From Candidatus Albibeggiatoa sp. nov. NOAA (GTDB lineage: Bacteria > Pseudomonadota > Gammaproteobacteria > Beggiatoales > Beggiatoaceae): a stretch of DNA of 64,000 nt. Of the stretch, positions 19,434 through 29,205 are shown in pieces; positions within the stretch are counted from its first letter, which is position 1; each line of letters starts with the position of its first letter. The notes below the pieces were generated by a model that was given only the letters and a program-made list of their open reading frames with translations, was not told the DNA's origin and searched no databases. The stretch covers positions 27,662 to 91,661 of the forward strand of contig JAOXRS010000073.1 in the NCBI GenBank assembly GCA_025800385.1. The letters are read 5' to 3'. A program made the translations under genes and the position numbers.

Positions 19434-19491
19434 AAGGATTATAAAACATGTGTCCCAACCAAATAAAGATGAAACACACTTTTATTCCTCA

Positions 19492-21489
19492 TTAATTTTT
19501 AGATGTAGCTGGCCAAAGTAAGGTACGCTCACCTGAAGTAGTATCAATTGATTCAATATTAAGTTGAGGCTGACTTGCACCAAGTGTTGCATAATTATCG
19601 GCGAAGGCAAGATTAAATTGTGCAAAACTGGGAGCAGAAACATAAAATGATATAAATCCTTCTGTAATATTCGTCGGTTCAATCCAGCCACCACTGACAA
19701 TATTTGATACAGCTTTGCCTTGTATCGATAAGCCTGCATAAATATCTTGTTCGTTAGTACTGGTAGTTTCCAGAATATAAAAGCCCGCTTCCACTTGTGG
19801 CATTGTAAATGTTTGTTGTGGCGTAATCACTGTAGGCTCAAGAAAAGCGGTTCTTCCATTATCAGCATTTTGTAAGAACGATGTTAAAACAGGCTGTTCG
19901 GGAGTCAAATAATTATACGCCGTGAGATTAATTGCTTGTGATCGGGCAAGATAAAAAGCCACCCAACTGGGCAAGTTATTTTGTATATTGCTGCTTGACC
20001 CCGTACTCACATCGTTTAAAGTAACAGATATTGGACGATTAATATTGTCTGATTGCAATGCAATCGCCAGTCCCCACATGCCCGCTTGTCCTGTTTCAGG
20101 TAATGAAATATTCGCTACATAATATCCTGCCTGATCGAAGTAAACCGTATATTCACATTGATTCATTGTGCAACGCGCAGTTTGTGAATCCAATGAATTA
20201 AAATAATAACGCATTGCAGCAAAACCTTGTTTAGCTATATTGGCAGGCGGGGAGGTAATAGGTGCATCCTCAGAAACAAGAAGTGCAATAGAGTCATTGA
20301 GTTGGGTGATTTCTGGCGGCAAAGTTTGTAATGGATTAAAGCGTAAATCTAAATAACCCAATTTTGATAACTGGCTAATTTCTGGTGGTACTGTTTGTAA
20401 TTGATTCTGATATACAGGCAACTGGGTTAAATGCTCTAATTGGCCGATTTCAGGCGGAAGGCTTTGTAATTGATTATTATTTATTTGCAAAGAAGTTAGA
20501 TTTTTCAATTGCCCAATCTCTACAGGAAGCGTTTGTAATTTATTAGACCATAACAAAACACTTTCTAAACTCTGTAATTGCCCAAATTCAGGTGGCAAAC
20601 TTTCAAGCTGATTATCAACTAAATTTAAAGAGGTTAATTTGGTTAACTGTCCAATCTCTGGCGGCAAGCTTTGTAATCTATTATTGTTTAAACCCAACGA
20701 AGTTAAGTTTTTCAATTGGCCAATTTCGGCTGGTAGCGTAGTGAGTTGTGTAAAGCTTAGGCTTAATTGAAGGAGGTTTTGTAGTTGTCCGATCTCAGGC
20801 GGTAAACTTTGGAGTAGACTGCTACCACTGAGACTAAAAGAAGTTAAACCTTGTAGTTGCCCTATTTCTGGGGGAAGTGTTTGCAATTGACTCAACCTCA
20901 AACTAAGAGACATTAAGTTTTGTAATTGCGCAATTTCTGATGGTAGTGTTTGTAATTGTTCACTAACAAGACTAAGAGAGTTTAAGTTTTGTAGCTGTCC
21001 TATTTCTGGGGGCAGTGTTTTCAGCTGTCTACTACTCAAACTAAGAGAATTTAAATTCTGTAGCTGTCCTATTTCTGGCGGCAAGCTATCTACGTAACCA
21101 TATTGAATCACCAGCTCAGTTAAGTTCTGTAGTTGAGCAATTTTGGGCGAGATTGATTGAGTTTGATTACCGTACGCAAGGCTGTACAAGTCTGTAATGT
21201 AAAGTTGTTGTAAATGCGATAGTGAAAATACTAATTTGGGTATCTCTGTTAAAAAATTTGAACCGAAAATATGTAGTCCAGTTACCTGATTTTGCGTATT
21301 CGCTGTATAACTTGCACTGAGAAATAACTGATCGAGTCGCTCAAATTGAATCCCCAATTCTTGCTCTAATTGTTGAATAATCTCAATATCAGATGAAGTG
21401 TCTGGTTGTTCATCGGCGTGAAGCAATAGTGGGCTTATACACAAATACAGCAATACACTGTAAATGTACCAAGATTGTTTAATTGTCAT
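19492..21489 (-). CDS. Secreted LRR protein with C-terminal beta module (665 aa)
   Basis: Signal peptide KQSWYIYSVLLYLC...LLLHA, but here the linker ([16 protein letters not shown]) and about fourteen 23-residue LRRs come first. The LRR cap SPPANIAKQGFAAMRYYF is followed by the C-x2-N-x-C motif (CTMNQC) and the beta-rich module (YYVANISLPETG, EAGFYILETTS, GGWIEPT). That module is N-terminal in the other family members, so the domain order is inverted. The ATG before TIKQSW was chosen by analogy with the paralogues; an upstream ATG 12 codons earlier lies in the conserved leader. The ending (LLWPATSKN) matches the junction where LRRs start in the paralogues. Confidence 0.85.
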   Translation of the reverse strand: MTIKQSWYIYSVLLYLCISPLLLHADEQPDTSSDIEIIQQLEQELGIQFERLDQLFLSASYTANTQNQVTGLHIFGSNFLTEIPKLVFSLSHLQQLYITDLYSLAYGNQTQSISPKIAQLQNLTELVIQYGYVDSLPPEIGQLQNLNSLSLSSRQLKTLPPEIGQLQNLNSLSLVSEQLQTLPSEIAQLQNLMSLSLRLSQLQTLPPEIGQLQGLTSFSLSGSSLLQSLPPEIGQLQNLLQLSLSFTQLTTLPAEIGQLKNLTSLGLNNNRLQSLPPEIGQLTKLTSLNLVDNQLESLPPEFGQLQSLESVLLWSNKLQTLPVEIGQLKNLTSLQINNNQLQSLPPEIGQLEHLTQLPVYQNQLQTVPPEISQLSKLGYLDLRFNPLQTLPPEITQLNDSIALLVSEDAPITSPPANIAKQGFAAMRYYFNSLDSQTARCTMNQCEYTVYFDQAGYYVANISLPETGQAGMWGLAIALQSDNINRPISVTLNDVSTGSSSNIQNNLPSWVAFYLARSQAINLTAYNYLTPEQPVLTSFLQNADNGRTAFLEPTVITPQQTFTMPQVEAGFYILETTSTNEQDIYAGLSIQGKAVSNIVSGGWIEPTNITEGFISFYVSAPSFAQFNLAFADNYATLGASQPQLNIESIDTTSGERTLLWPATSKN

Positions 21490-21529
21490 CATGCAGTTTC
21501 CAAAAAAAAATTCAAAGGATTGCATTCAG

Positions 21530-21556
21530 GGTATAAGTTGATGTGAGTAATTGCAA
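21530..21556 (-). promoter_or_regulatory. Sigma70-like promoter of a secreted LRR gene
   Basis: TTGCAA, 15 bases, TATACC on the minus strand: the most divergent of the five family promoters, with a one-base shorter spacer. Confidence 0.52.
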
Positions 21557-21685
21557 TATTGTAGGATCATTTATAAGGTTATTTTTCTTCTCATTTGTTG
21601 TTTCTTTTTAGCCAGCCTATTTGTCATACAAATCCTAAAAAAGCCTTATTTATAATGAATCAGTCTTTGTTTCGATTATAAAGTT

Positions 21686-22141
21686 ATGTCTACAGTTACT
21701 CATGGCCTACTTGTACAACCTATTGCTGATGAACTCGCAACTCGGGTACAGCAAATTTATGTGCCTCAATATGGAAGTGACTGGGCAAACGTCACATTTA
21801 ATATTGATGTTAAAAAATTCCGATTTAAACCTATTACACTTGATAGCTTAGACTTAAAGTGGTCAGTGCAAGCGGCATTTTGCGCCGATATTTATATTCT
21901 GATGACTTCAAATGTGCCTTTGAGTCACGCTTCAGAAATATTGCTCAACCTCAAAACCAATCCTATCGTCATTACTGAACCAAACCCAGACAATGCAATA
22001 CTCGGCATGAAAGCGGCTAACTTCACACTAGAACCTATCGGTAGCCATGAACAACCAAAAGGCTTAGAAATATTAACTGTTGCTCGCTTTAAAGTTGAAA
22101 CAGGCTATCTACTTGAAAGAATAGATAAAGTATTACTATGA
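21686..22141 (+). CDS. Putative phage tail terminator/completion protein
   Basis: 151 residues with no clear motif; a compact alpha/beta composition. It overlaps the start of the V-type gene by four bases (ATGA). In P2-like phages the genes just before V are the tail completion genes R and S, so position suggests a tail terminator or completion role. Sequence alone does not prove it. Confidence 0.55.
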   Translation: MSTVTHGLLVQPIADELATRVQQIYVPQYGSDWANVTFNIDVKKFRFKPITLDSLDLKWSVQAAFCADIYILMTSNVPLSHASEILLNLKTNPIVITEPNPDNAILGMKAANFTLEPIGSHEQPKGLEILTVARFKVETGYLLERIDKVLL

Positions 22142-23595
22142 ATAATAGAGAACAAACCGCTTATAACTCTCAAGAAGCTAATCGTAAAACGGCTAATCAA
22201 ATCCGAGAAGGTGTCATATTTGAAGCACGTTATGACACATTAGGCCATCCAGATTATGATCCTGACAATGTGCCTGAGTGGTTTTCTAATGAATCACGTA
22301 GCGGTGAATTTCGTCAACCGTTATATCGAGTTGAAATTGGTGACCATAAAACTAATTGGATTCCACATATTAGCTTAAGAGCGGGCGGTGATATTGATTA
22401 CTGGGCATATGAAGTCGGTGAAAAAGTGGTAGTACTCGCGCCAAATGGCGATCCTAACCAGTCTTTTATTATCGGCTCAATGTATAACGATGAATACCGT
22501 CCTCCCGTTGGTCATGATGATTTAAGTGGTGAGAAATTAAAGGATAAACGACCTTGGCGCGAATCAGTACACCGTACTCGTTATCGAGATAATTATTTGG
22601 TGGAATATGATCGTTACTTGCATCGTAAATTACATGTGTTTAATGATGGCACTAAATTCGAATTTTGGTTTTTAGACGACAGAGAAGACAGAACCCCGCG
22701 CAATAAAGAAACCAATTCAGATAAACAAAATGTGCCGCCTCGGCATTGGGAGCATCGCGCTTATTCTGATGGGTTGGATTATGAAATTTTGTGGGATGAG
22801 GATACAAAAATTCATCGTCGACATTATCAATGGCCTGATGGTGCAGGGTTTGAATATCAATGGGATGAGCAAAATAAGACGCACTCACATCATTGGACAA
22901 TGGCTGATGGTACGGATTACCAGTATTTTTACGATGAGCAAAATAAGCTGCATCGGCAACATTGGCAGTGGCCTGATGGATATAGCTGGGAATATAAGTG
23001 GGATGAACAGGCACAAACTCATCATGAAACCACAGTTTATGCAGATGGTACGCAACAACGCTATCACTATGATGAAGGCGGTGACTATCACATTGATGAA
23101 ACGTCATACAGCGACGGCACGACTATTCGTTATCATTACAACGATCCGCATAAACATGAAATTTTATATGCTGATGGCAGTTCTATTGTTTATAACCTAC
23201 AAACCAGTAAGTTAACAGGTACATTTGTTGGTGAAGTGGATGTGTTAGCCGAAGGCAATGTGTTAGTTCAAACACAGAAAAATTGTGATGTGGCAGCGAT
23301 GCAGAACATTACTGCAGATGCAAAGCAAAATGTGCAAGTCAATGCGGGAGAAAACGCCAGTATCTCTGCAAAGAATATCAAGGCTGATGCTTCAGAAAAT
23401 TTAGTAGGCTCGGCAGGTAAACAAGTGACTTTTAAAGCGGAAACCATTACGTTGGATGCAAAAAGTATTCAGTTAAAAGGCAGTGTCAGTATGGGAACGG
23501 GTAAAGGTGGTAGTGAAGCTGTGATTGATTGTGACGTAAACGTTAAAGGGAACATGATAGTAGAGGAGGATGTAAAAGCACGGAATTACTTATGA
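22138..23595 (+). CDS. V: Baseplate assembly protein V, spike with extra repeats
   Basis: 485 residues. The OB-fold region typical of gpV occupies about residues 25-125 (GEKVVVLAPNGDPNQSFIIG). It is followed by a segment not found in ordinary gpV: about seven repeats of roughly 20 residues with the pattern H-x3-W-x-DG-x4-Y-x-WDEQ-x-K-x-H, rich in His, Trp, Tyr and Asp (residues 200-350). The C-terminal part (about 360-485) shows regular polar repeats (NVQVNAGENASISAKNIKA) expected of a triple beta-helix spike. gpV trimers form the membrane-piercing tip of contractile tails. P2 gpV is about 210 residues, so this one is more than doubled. A strong terminator follows. Confidence 0.85.
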   Translation: MNNREQTAYNSQEANRKTANQIREGVIFEARYDTLGHPDYDPDNVPEWFSNESRSGEFRQPLYRVEIGDHKTNWIPHISLRAGGDIDYWAYEVGEKVVVLAPNGDPNQSFIIGSMYNDEYRPPVGHDDLSGEKLKDKRPWRESVHRTRYRDNYLVEYDRYLHRKLHVFNDGTKFEFWFLDDREDRTPRNKETNSDKQNVPPRHWEHRAYSDGLDYEILWDEDTKIHRRHYQWPDGAGFEYQWDEQNKTHSHHWTMADGTDYQYFYDEQNKLHRQHWQWPDGYSWEYKWDEQAQTHHETTVYADGTQQRYHYDEGGDYHIDETSYSDGTTIRYHYNDPHKHEILYADGSSIVYNLQTSKLTGTFVGEVDVLAEGNVLVQTQKNCDVAAMQNITADAKQNVQVNAGENASISAKNIKADASENLVGSAGKQVTFKAETITLDAKSIQLKGSVSMGTGKGGSEAVIDCDVNVKGNMIVEEDVKARNYL

Positions 23596-23632
23596 TGAGT
23601 GGATAGTATTTGATCTCCTTTGTGGTAGTTTT

Positions 23633-23660
23633 GCCCTACTTTTTAGTGGGGCTTTTTTTT
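23633..23660 (+). terminator. Rho-independent terminator after V
   Basis: GCCCTACT, loop TTTT, AGTGGGGC, followed by eight T. The stem has eight pairs including one G-T. It lies 38 bases after the V stop codon. Confidence 0.88.
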
Positions 23661-23773
23661 GCGTGGCAATAAATGTGAATGAATGGATATGTTGTAAAAT
23701 AGGGGAGGGGAGTAGTTGGAAAAGTATGGTGATACTCACCCCAACGAAGACCGCTGGAATGAGTCATAAAAGA

Positions 23774-26401
23774 CTAGTTTGTTGTGATTAAGCTTTGACT
23801 ATTGCCTTCGGTATTTATAGCAGGCGATAAGGTCGCAAAACCAGTACCTAAGTAGCTATTTACAAATTTGATATAACTATCTAGTGTGGCATGATAGTCT
23901 ATGCTATTAAATAAGATCAATGGCACGGAATAGAAAAAGACTTTACTGGCCTTTGATGCTAGAACTCCTTCTCCTTGGCAATAGGCAATAGTGATTAAAT
24001 TATTATCTTCACCTACGGCTTCGGTTAATAAAACACTACCATCATCATCTAATCTGGAATATTCCAAGAAAACGCCAACATTAGAGGCAGCGTTCACAGC
24101 AAGATAGTATTTAATCTTAGCCGATGAGTGATTTAAATGTAACGCAGCATAAACATCACGACTACTCATTGCTGCTTTATAAATCAATAACTGGCTATAA
24201 TCCACGCGTAAGCCATTTTTGACAAAAACATCATCAATACTCATGTCAGCCACATTGTTTAAATGAAGCGTATCAATTGTAATATTGTTGAATTGAACAT
24301 TGGAGCAATGGTTTAGCGAAATATGCCCTGATATTTTTGTTTTAATCACATTGGCCATACCACCCGGACGAACAATATGATCAGGAAAAGAGCTATCAGG
24401 ATAATAATTTTTGACTGTCACGTTATTACCTGACTTAGCAATAATTTCCAAGCCACCTATATGCATTTCTTGATCAGGTACACCAAAAGCATCATGAACT
24501 AATAAGTAATCACCTACATCAACACCTGTTGTATTGCTTAATTGCAAAGTGATATTCCAGTTGCCTGCACTACCTGTTGCACCAATCAAAGAAACCAATG
24601 ATCTTGATAGAGGTGCTTCACCTTGGATAATGAGATTATCTAAGTTTTCAATTGCTAAGTCTTGGCTTAAGACATGGTTACCCGCAGGTAAATTTAAAGT
24701 AATTAACGTGCTAGGTGCAAAAACTGAATTATTAATATCTGCAATCACCGCTTCTAAATTGGCATAATCTGCAACGTTGAAGACTTTATCTGCGATTGTT
24801 GCTTCTAAATCACTATTATTGGCTGTGCTAACTTCTCCACCATAAGTATTACCCTCATCATCCTGATGACGGCCATAAGTGCTAATTTGGTATTCGTGAC
24901 TAACATCTAATGTGTTGGCTTTGAGTTTAGTGAAACCACCTTCAACTGTGACAAAGCCTGTATCATTATCACCTAAGCGTGTTGTAAACGTATTTGCTTT
25001 CGCAATTAATTGACCGCCCGTATTATGTGCAATCTGCATAAAGCCTTGGTTATTGTCACGATCTGGCGCATAAACCACATTACGTTGTAATAAAGCGTTT
25101 GCTGTTTCTGTAGCCAGTAAAGTACCGCAAGCCGTTGCTGTTGAAGTTAATTTGACCCCATCCAAATAGATTTGTGCACCGTCAAATGCGATTAAACATG
25201 CTTGTTCTGGATCAGTTGTAACATTTTCAACCCGTACAATATTTGGCTCTGCATTGTCATACCATGCTGCGTTGCGATCTGTTAATGAGACTTGGGTATT
25301 TTGACCACGCGCTTGGCCGAAATATGTTAGTGGCTGGGAAAGTTCATCCATCTCCATGAAAGCAACACTGAATTTAGACTCATCAGCCCAGAATAATTGC
25401 ATTACGTTATTAACCTTCAAACGTTCAATATGCAATTGTGAACCATTGACAACATTCAAAGCGGTTGCATGGCTAGTTTCAAATGGAGTACGCCAGCCAA
25501 TACTCATTTGTTTTGGATAAGCACTAGGCTCAATATTCGATGACCAGATTAATTTACCTTTTTGAATATGCTGCGAATGATCCAAGAAAATCGGGGCAGC
25601 ATGATTGGCAAGCACATCGGTACAACCTGTGTAATCTGGATGCCAGAGGTTAATTGATAAAGTGGCATCACTGTAAATGTTTGACTCTACTGCATGTAAA
25701 GCTGTACCACTATGTGATGTACAAGAGGCTGAATGCACCCATAAATCTAAATGCACATCACCTAAAGCAAACATAGTTGAGCCATGTAATTTTAAACAAT
25801 GGCGCGTACCGCGTAACCAAATATTATTAAATTGCACAGTTGAATTTCTAAAAATCAATGGTGCTTCATCATAACCATGTGCATCACAAATTTGAGAATC
25901 AGAGGTAATACCTGTCGTGCTAGTTGAAATACTGCTATCAATGGTATTTGGTGTACAAATAATTGGTGGATTATTAGAATCATACACTTCAGCAGGTTCA
26001 AAATTGATTAAGAACACATCTTTTAATTCTTGCGTCGGTAAAACGTGAACACCTGCAGTTAGTTTAATTGTATTGGCAACCGATGGAATCAAGTGATTGG
26101 TTAACGCATCAGCTAAAGTCGTGGCATTATCAGCATCAATACCCGTACTCGCATTTTGTGCAGTCGGGGCAACATAGATAATCTTATTGTCAAATGTGCT
26201 TAATTTCGCATCAATTTCAGCTTTTTTGCTTATCCATTCATTATTGATGACAGTTGATTTTTCAGTCCAATGCGTGTCAAGTTCAATTTCTGCATCTGTG
26301 ACCCGTTGGTCAATCGTCTGTATTTTGTTAATGACTTCATGGGTCAATTCATCAGTTTCGGTGATGAGTTCAACCACGGCTTCTTCAAGTTGAGTTGTCA
26401 T
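23774..26401 (-). CDS. Tail fibre-like beta-helix protein, copy 1
   Basis: 875 residues and the last of three tandem paralogues. The N-terminal 75 residues form a helical coiled-coil region (TIDQRVTDAEIELDTHW). Two stretches of parallel beta-helix-like sequence follow: one at about 75-500 (motifs GTRHCLKLHGS, DRDNNQGFMQIAHN) and a pectate-lyase-like one from about 540 (LNLPAGNHVL). Residues from about 690 to 850 differ from the other copies, while the end (LSPAINTEGN) is shared. The position after collar fibre and gpI suggests a distal fibre or receptor-binding protein, possibly with carbohydrate-degrading activity. A CAGGTAAAGGAT ribosome site precedes the ATG. Confidence 0.75.
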   Translation of the reverse strand: MTTQLEEAVVELITETDELTHEVINKIQTIDQRVTDAEIELDTHWTEKSTVINNEWISKKAEIDAKLSTFDNKIIYVAPTAQNASTGIDADNATTLADALTNHLIPSVANTIKLTAGVHVLPTQELKDVFLINFEPAEVYDSNNPPIICTPNTIDSSISTSTTGITSDSQICDAHGYDEAPLIFRNSTVQFNNIWLRGTRHCLKLHGSTMFALGDVHLDLWVHSASCTSHSGTALHAVESNIYSDATLSINLWHPDYTGCTDVLANHAAPIFLDHSQHIQKGKLIWSSNIEPSAYPKQMSIGWRTPFETSHATALNVVNGSQLHIERLKVNNVMQLFWADESKFSVAFMEMDELSQPLTYFGQARGQNTQVSLTDRNAAWYDNAEPNIVRVENVTTDPEQACLIAFDGAQIYLDGVKLTSTATACGTLLATETANALLQRNVVYAPDRDNNQGFMQIAHNTGGQLIAKANTFTTRLGDNDTGFVTVEGGFTKLKANTLDVSHEYQISTYGRHQDDEGNTYGGEVSTANNSDLEATIADKVFNVADYANLEAVIADINNSVFAPSTLITLNLPAGNHVLSQDLAIENLDNLIIQGEAPLSRSLVSLIGATGSAGNWNITLQLSNTTGVDVGDYLLVHDAFGVPDQEMHIGGLEIIAKSGNNVTVKNYYPDSSFPDHIVRPGGMANVIKTKISGHISLNHCSNVQFNNITIDTLHLNNVADMSIDDVFVKNGLRVDYSQLLIYKAAMSSRDVYAALHLNHSSAKIKYYLAVNAASNVGVFLEYSRLDDDGSVLLTEAVGEDNNLITIAYCQGEGVLASKASKVFFYSVPLILFNSIDYHATLDSYIKFVNSYLGTGFATLSPAINTEGNSQSLITTN

Positions 26402-26488
26402 ATCGGTAATCCTTTACCTGAAAATTCTTTAAAAAATAATGTGCTATATGTTTTATTCACACACAGCACACAGAATTGAATAATTGGT

Positions 26489-29113
26489 TTATTTCGTAAT
26501 ACAAGACCAGTCATTACCTACTGTATTCAAGGCAGGAGACAATTTAGGTGAGCCTTGATACGCCAAAGTTGCATATGAACCTCTCTCCACTCTGAAATCA
26601 AGTTGACTGTTGTGAAGAAAATAGTTACCTCCAGAATGTAGTCGCAGAGTAGATCCAAATATGGCAAAAATACCTATTGTGTTATATAAACAATATAGTG
26701 ATCTGTACCCAGTTGGCTCTTGATTGATTCTTGCTTCATGGAAAAATAGACCAACATTTTGGTTTGAACTCAAAATAACAGCGCCAAAAATTTCCGTATT
26801 TATTTTAAGGATTGATATGCCTCTATCAGCACAACCACATATTGCAACATTATTCAGTTGAAGCGTGCCATCTGAACCAGAGATAAAAGTCGAATTATTT
26901 TTTAAACAACCAATATTTGTAAATACAACGTCGGAATGAGAAATTACTGTAATAACATTTTGAAATGCAATATTTTGTAATTGAATCTTTGCATGCTCTA
27001 GTGTGATACCTTCTTGATGTGAGCTACTAATCAAGGTTTTCTGAACTAAACCTGTTCCACCTGTTACTGTATTAGAAGGAAAGCTTGAGTTAGGACATAG
27101 GTTCTTGACAGTTACATTGTTGCCTGATTTTGCAATAATTTGCCAAATGCCTAAATGTACTTGCGGTGTGCCTGTACCTGTTATATTGGTGATTTGTAGA
27201 CTGTCACCAACATTGACATTTGTTACATCACTTAGTTGTAAGGTAACACTCCAATTACGAGCACTACCTGTTACGCTCACAAATGAAACTAATGATTTTT
27301 GTAGTGGTTGTGCCCCTTTGATAATCACATTTTCTAAATTTCTGATTATCAAACTTTGGTCAATAGTATGCTCACCTGCAGCTAGTTCAATTGTAATTGT
27401 TGACTCAGGTGAGATGAGTAATTTTCCAGCAGCTTCAACTGCGGTTTCTAAGCTAGAATAATCTTCAGGGACTTTAAACGTTTTGTCCTCTAAAATAATA
27501 CTTTCAATACTAGGGTGAGTGGCTACAACTTCATTGCTTGTAGCTACTCCAAATATACTGCCCTCACTATCTTGATATTGACCGTAAGTATCAACTTGAT
27601 AATCTTGACTGAAATTGAGTTGATTATTTCGCTCTTGGGTAAAACCACCGCGTAACGCCACAAAACCAGTATCGTTATCGCCTAAGCGTGTTGCTAATTG
27701 GCTATTTTTACAAGTCACTTTGCCATTGGTGTTATGGGTGATTTGCATGAAACCCTGATTATTATCACGGTCTGGTGCGTAAATAATGCTGTTTTGTAAA
27801 AGCACATCCGCCGTATCAATTGCCATAAACGTGCTAGATGCGGTTGCAGTTGTAGTGAGCTTCACACCATCTAAATAAACTTGTGCACCATCATAAGCAA
27901 TCAAACTCGCTTGTTCTGGCACATTACCCACATTTTCAATTCGCACAATATGTGGGTCAGTATCATCATGCCACGCAATATCTCTATCAGTTATGGCAAT
28001 ACGCGCATCGTGACCTCGCGCCTGTCCCAAAAATTGTAATGGTGCAGAATGCTCACCCATTTCCATAAAAGAGATTTGCAATGATCCGTTATCCGCCCAG
28101 AATAATTGCTTCACATTATTGATGTATAAACGATCAATATGTAAATGTGAGCCGTTGATAATATTGAAAGCGGTAGCATGACTAACTTCAAATGGTGCAT
28201 ACCAGCCCATAGTTTCTTGCGTTGGATAGTCCGCAATATTCAGTAAATTAGACGACCAAGCTAATAGGCCTTTGACAATATGTTTAGAGTTATCAAGGTA
28301 AATTGGTGCAACATGTTCGACTAATACATCGCTACAACCTGTGTAATCTGGATGCCAAAGATTAATATCTAATTCACTAGCACTATAAATTTGTGAATCG
28401 ATTGCATGAATTGCTGTACCACTATGCGAGGTACAAGATGCGGAATAGACCCATAAATCTAAATCCATATCACCAGAAGTAAAAACCGTAGACTGTTCCA
28501 ATTTCAAACAATGCCGTGTACCGCGTAACCGTACATTGTTAAACTGCACTGTCGAATTGATAAAATGGAAAGTGGATTCATCATGGCCATGTGCATCACA
28601 TGTTTGTGACTCAGAGGTAATGCCCGATACATTTGTTGAAATCATGCTGTCAATGGTATTCGGCGTACAAATGACTGCAGGATTATTGGCATCGTATACG
28701 CCATCAGGTTCAAAGTTGACGAGAAAAATATCTTTCAATTCTTGCGCAGGTAAAACGTGAACCCCTTGAGCTAATTTAATTGTATTCGCCACAGAAGGAA
28801 TTAAATGATTGCTGAGCGCATCGGCTAGAGTGGTTGCATTATCTGAATCGACACCTGTTCCTGCATTTTGTGCAGTTGGTGCAACATAAATAATCCGATT
28901 ATCAAATGTGTTTAACTTCGCATCAATTTCAGCTTTTTTGCTAACCCACTCACCATTGATTTCAGTTGCTTTGTCTAACCAGTGGCCGTCTAATTCAGTT
29001 TTTGCATCCGTCACGCGTTGGTCGATGTCAGCCATTTTGTCGATGACTTCATCAGTGAGTTGTGTGGTTTTGGTGACTAAATTTGCAATTGCGTTTTCAA
29101 ATGTGTTTGTCAT
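26489..29113 (-). CDS. Tail fibre-like beta-helix protein, copy 2
   Basis: 874 residues, the same architecture as its neighbours. The coiled-coil start is MADIDQRVTDAKTELDGHW and both beta-helix regions are conserved to about residue 690. The following 150 residues are unlike the other two copies, and the final LSPALNTVGN is again conserved. A GTAAAGGAT ribosome site precedes the start. An 87-base spacer separates it from copy 1, so the three copies and the upstream tail genes can be one transcript. Confidence 0.75.
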   Translation of the reverse strand: MTNTFENAIANLVTKTTQLTDEVIDKMADIDQRVTDAKTELDGHWLDKATEINGEWVSKKAEIDAKLNTFDNRIIYVAPTAQNAGTGVDSDNATTLADALSNHLIPSVANTIKLAQGVHVLPAQELKDIFLVNFEPDGVYDANNPAVICTPNTIDSMISTNVSGITSESQTCDAHGHDESTFHFINSTVQFNNVRLRGTRHCLKLEQSTVFTSGDMDLDLWVYSASCTSHSGTAIHAIDSQIYSASELDINLWHPDYTGCSDVLVEHVAPIYLDNSKHIVKGLLAWSSNLLNIADYPTQETMGWYAPFEVSHATAFNIINGSHLHIDRLYINNVKQLFWADNGSLQISFMEMGEHSAPLQFLGQARGHDARIAITDRDIAWHDDTDPHIVRIENVGNVPEQASLIAYDGAQVYLDGVKLTTTATASSTFMAIDTADVLLQNSIIYAPDRDNNQGFMQITHNTNGKVTCKNSQLATRLGDNDTGFVALRGGFTQERNNQLNFSQDYQVDTYGQYQDSEGSIFGVATSNEVVATHPSIESIILEDKTFKVPEDYSSLETAVEAAGKLLISPESTITIELAAGEHTIDQSLIIRNLENVIIKGAQPLQKSLVSFVSVTGSARNWSVTLQLSDVTNVNVGDSLQITNITGTGTPQVHLGIWQIIAKSGNNVTVKNLCPNSSFPSNTVTGGTGLVQKTLISSSHQEGITLEHAKIQLQNIAFQNVITVISHSDVVFTNIGCLKNNSTFISGSDGTLQLNNVAICGCADRGISILKINTEIFGAVILSSNQNVGLFFHEARINQEPTGYRSLYCLYNTIGIFAIFGSTLRLHSGGNYFLHNSQLDFRVERGSYATLAYQGSPKLSPALNTVGNDWSCITK

Positions 29114-29205
29114 ATGTGGTAATCCTTTACCTTGTTGAAAATGGCAGTCTTATAAACAAACATAAAAAAACTGCCAGTTCTTAAAACCTTTTGACTGACC
29201 TATAT

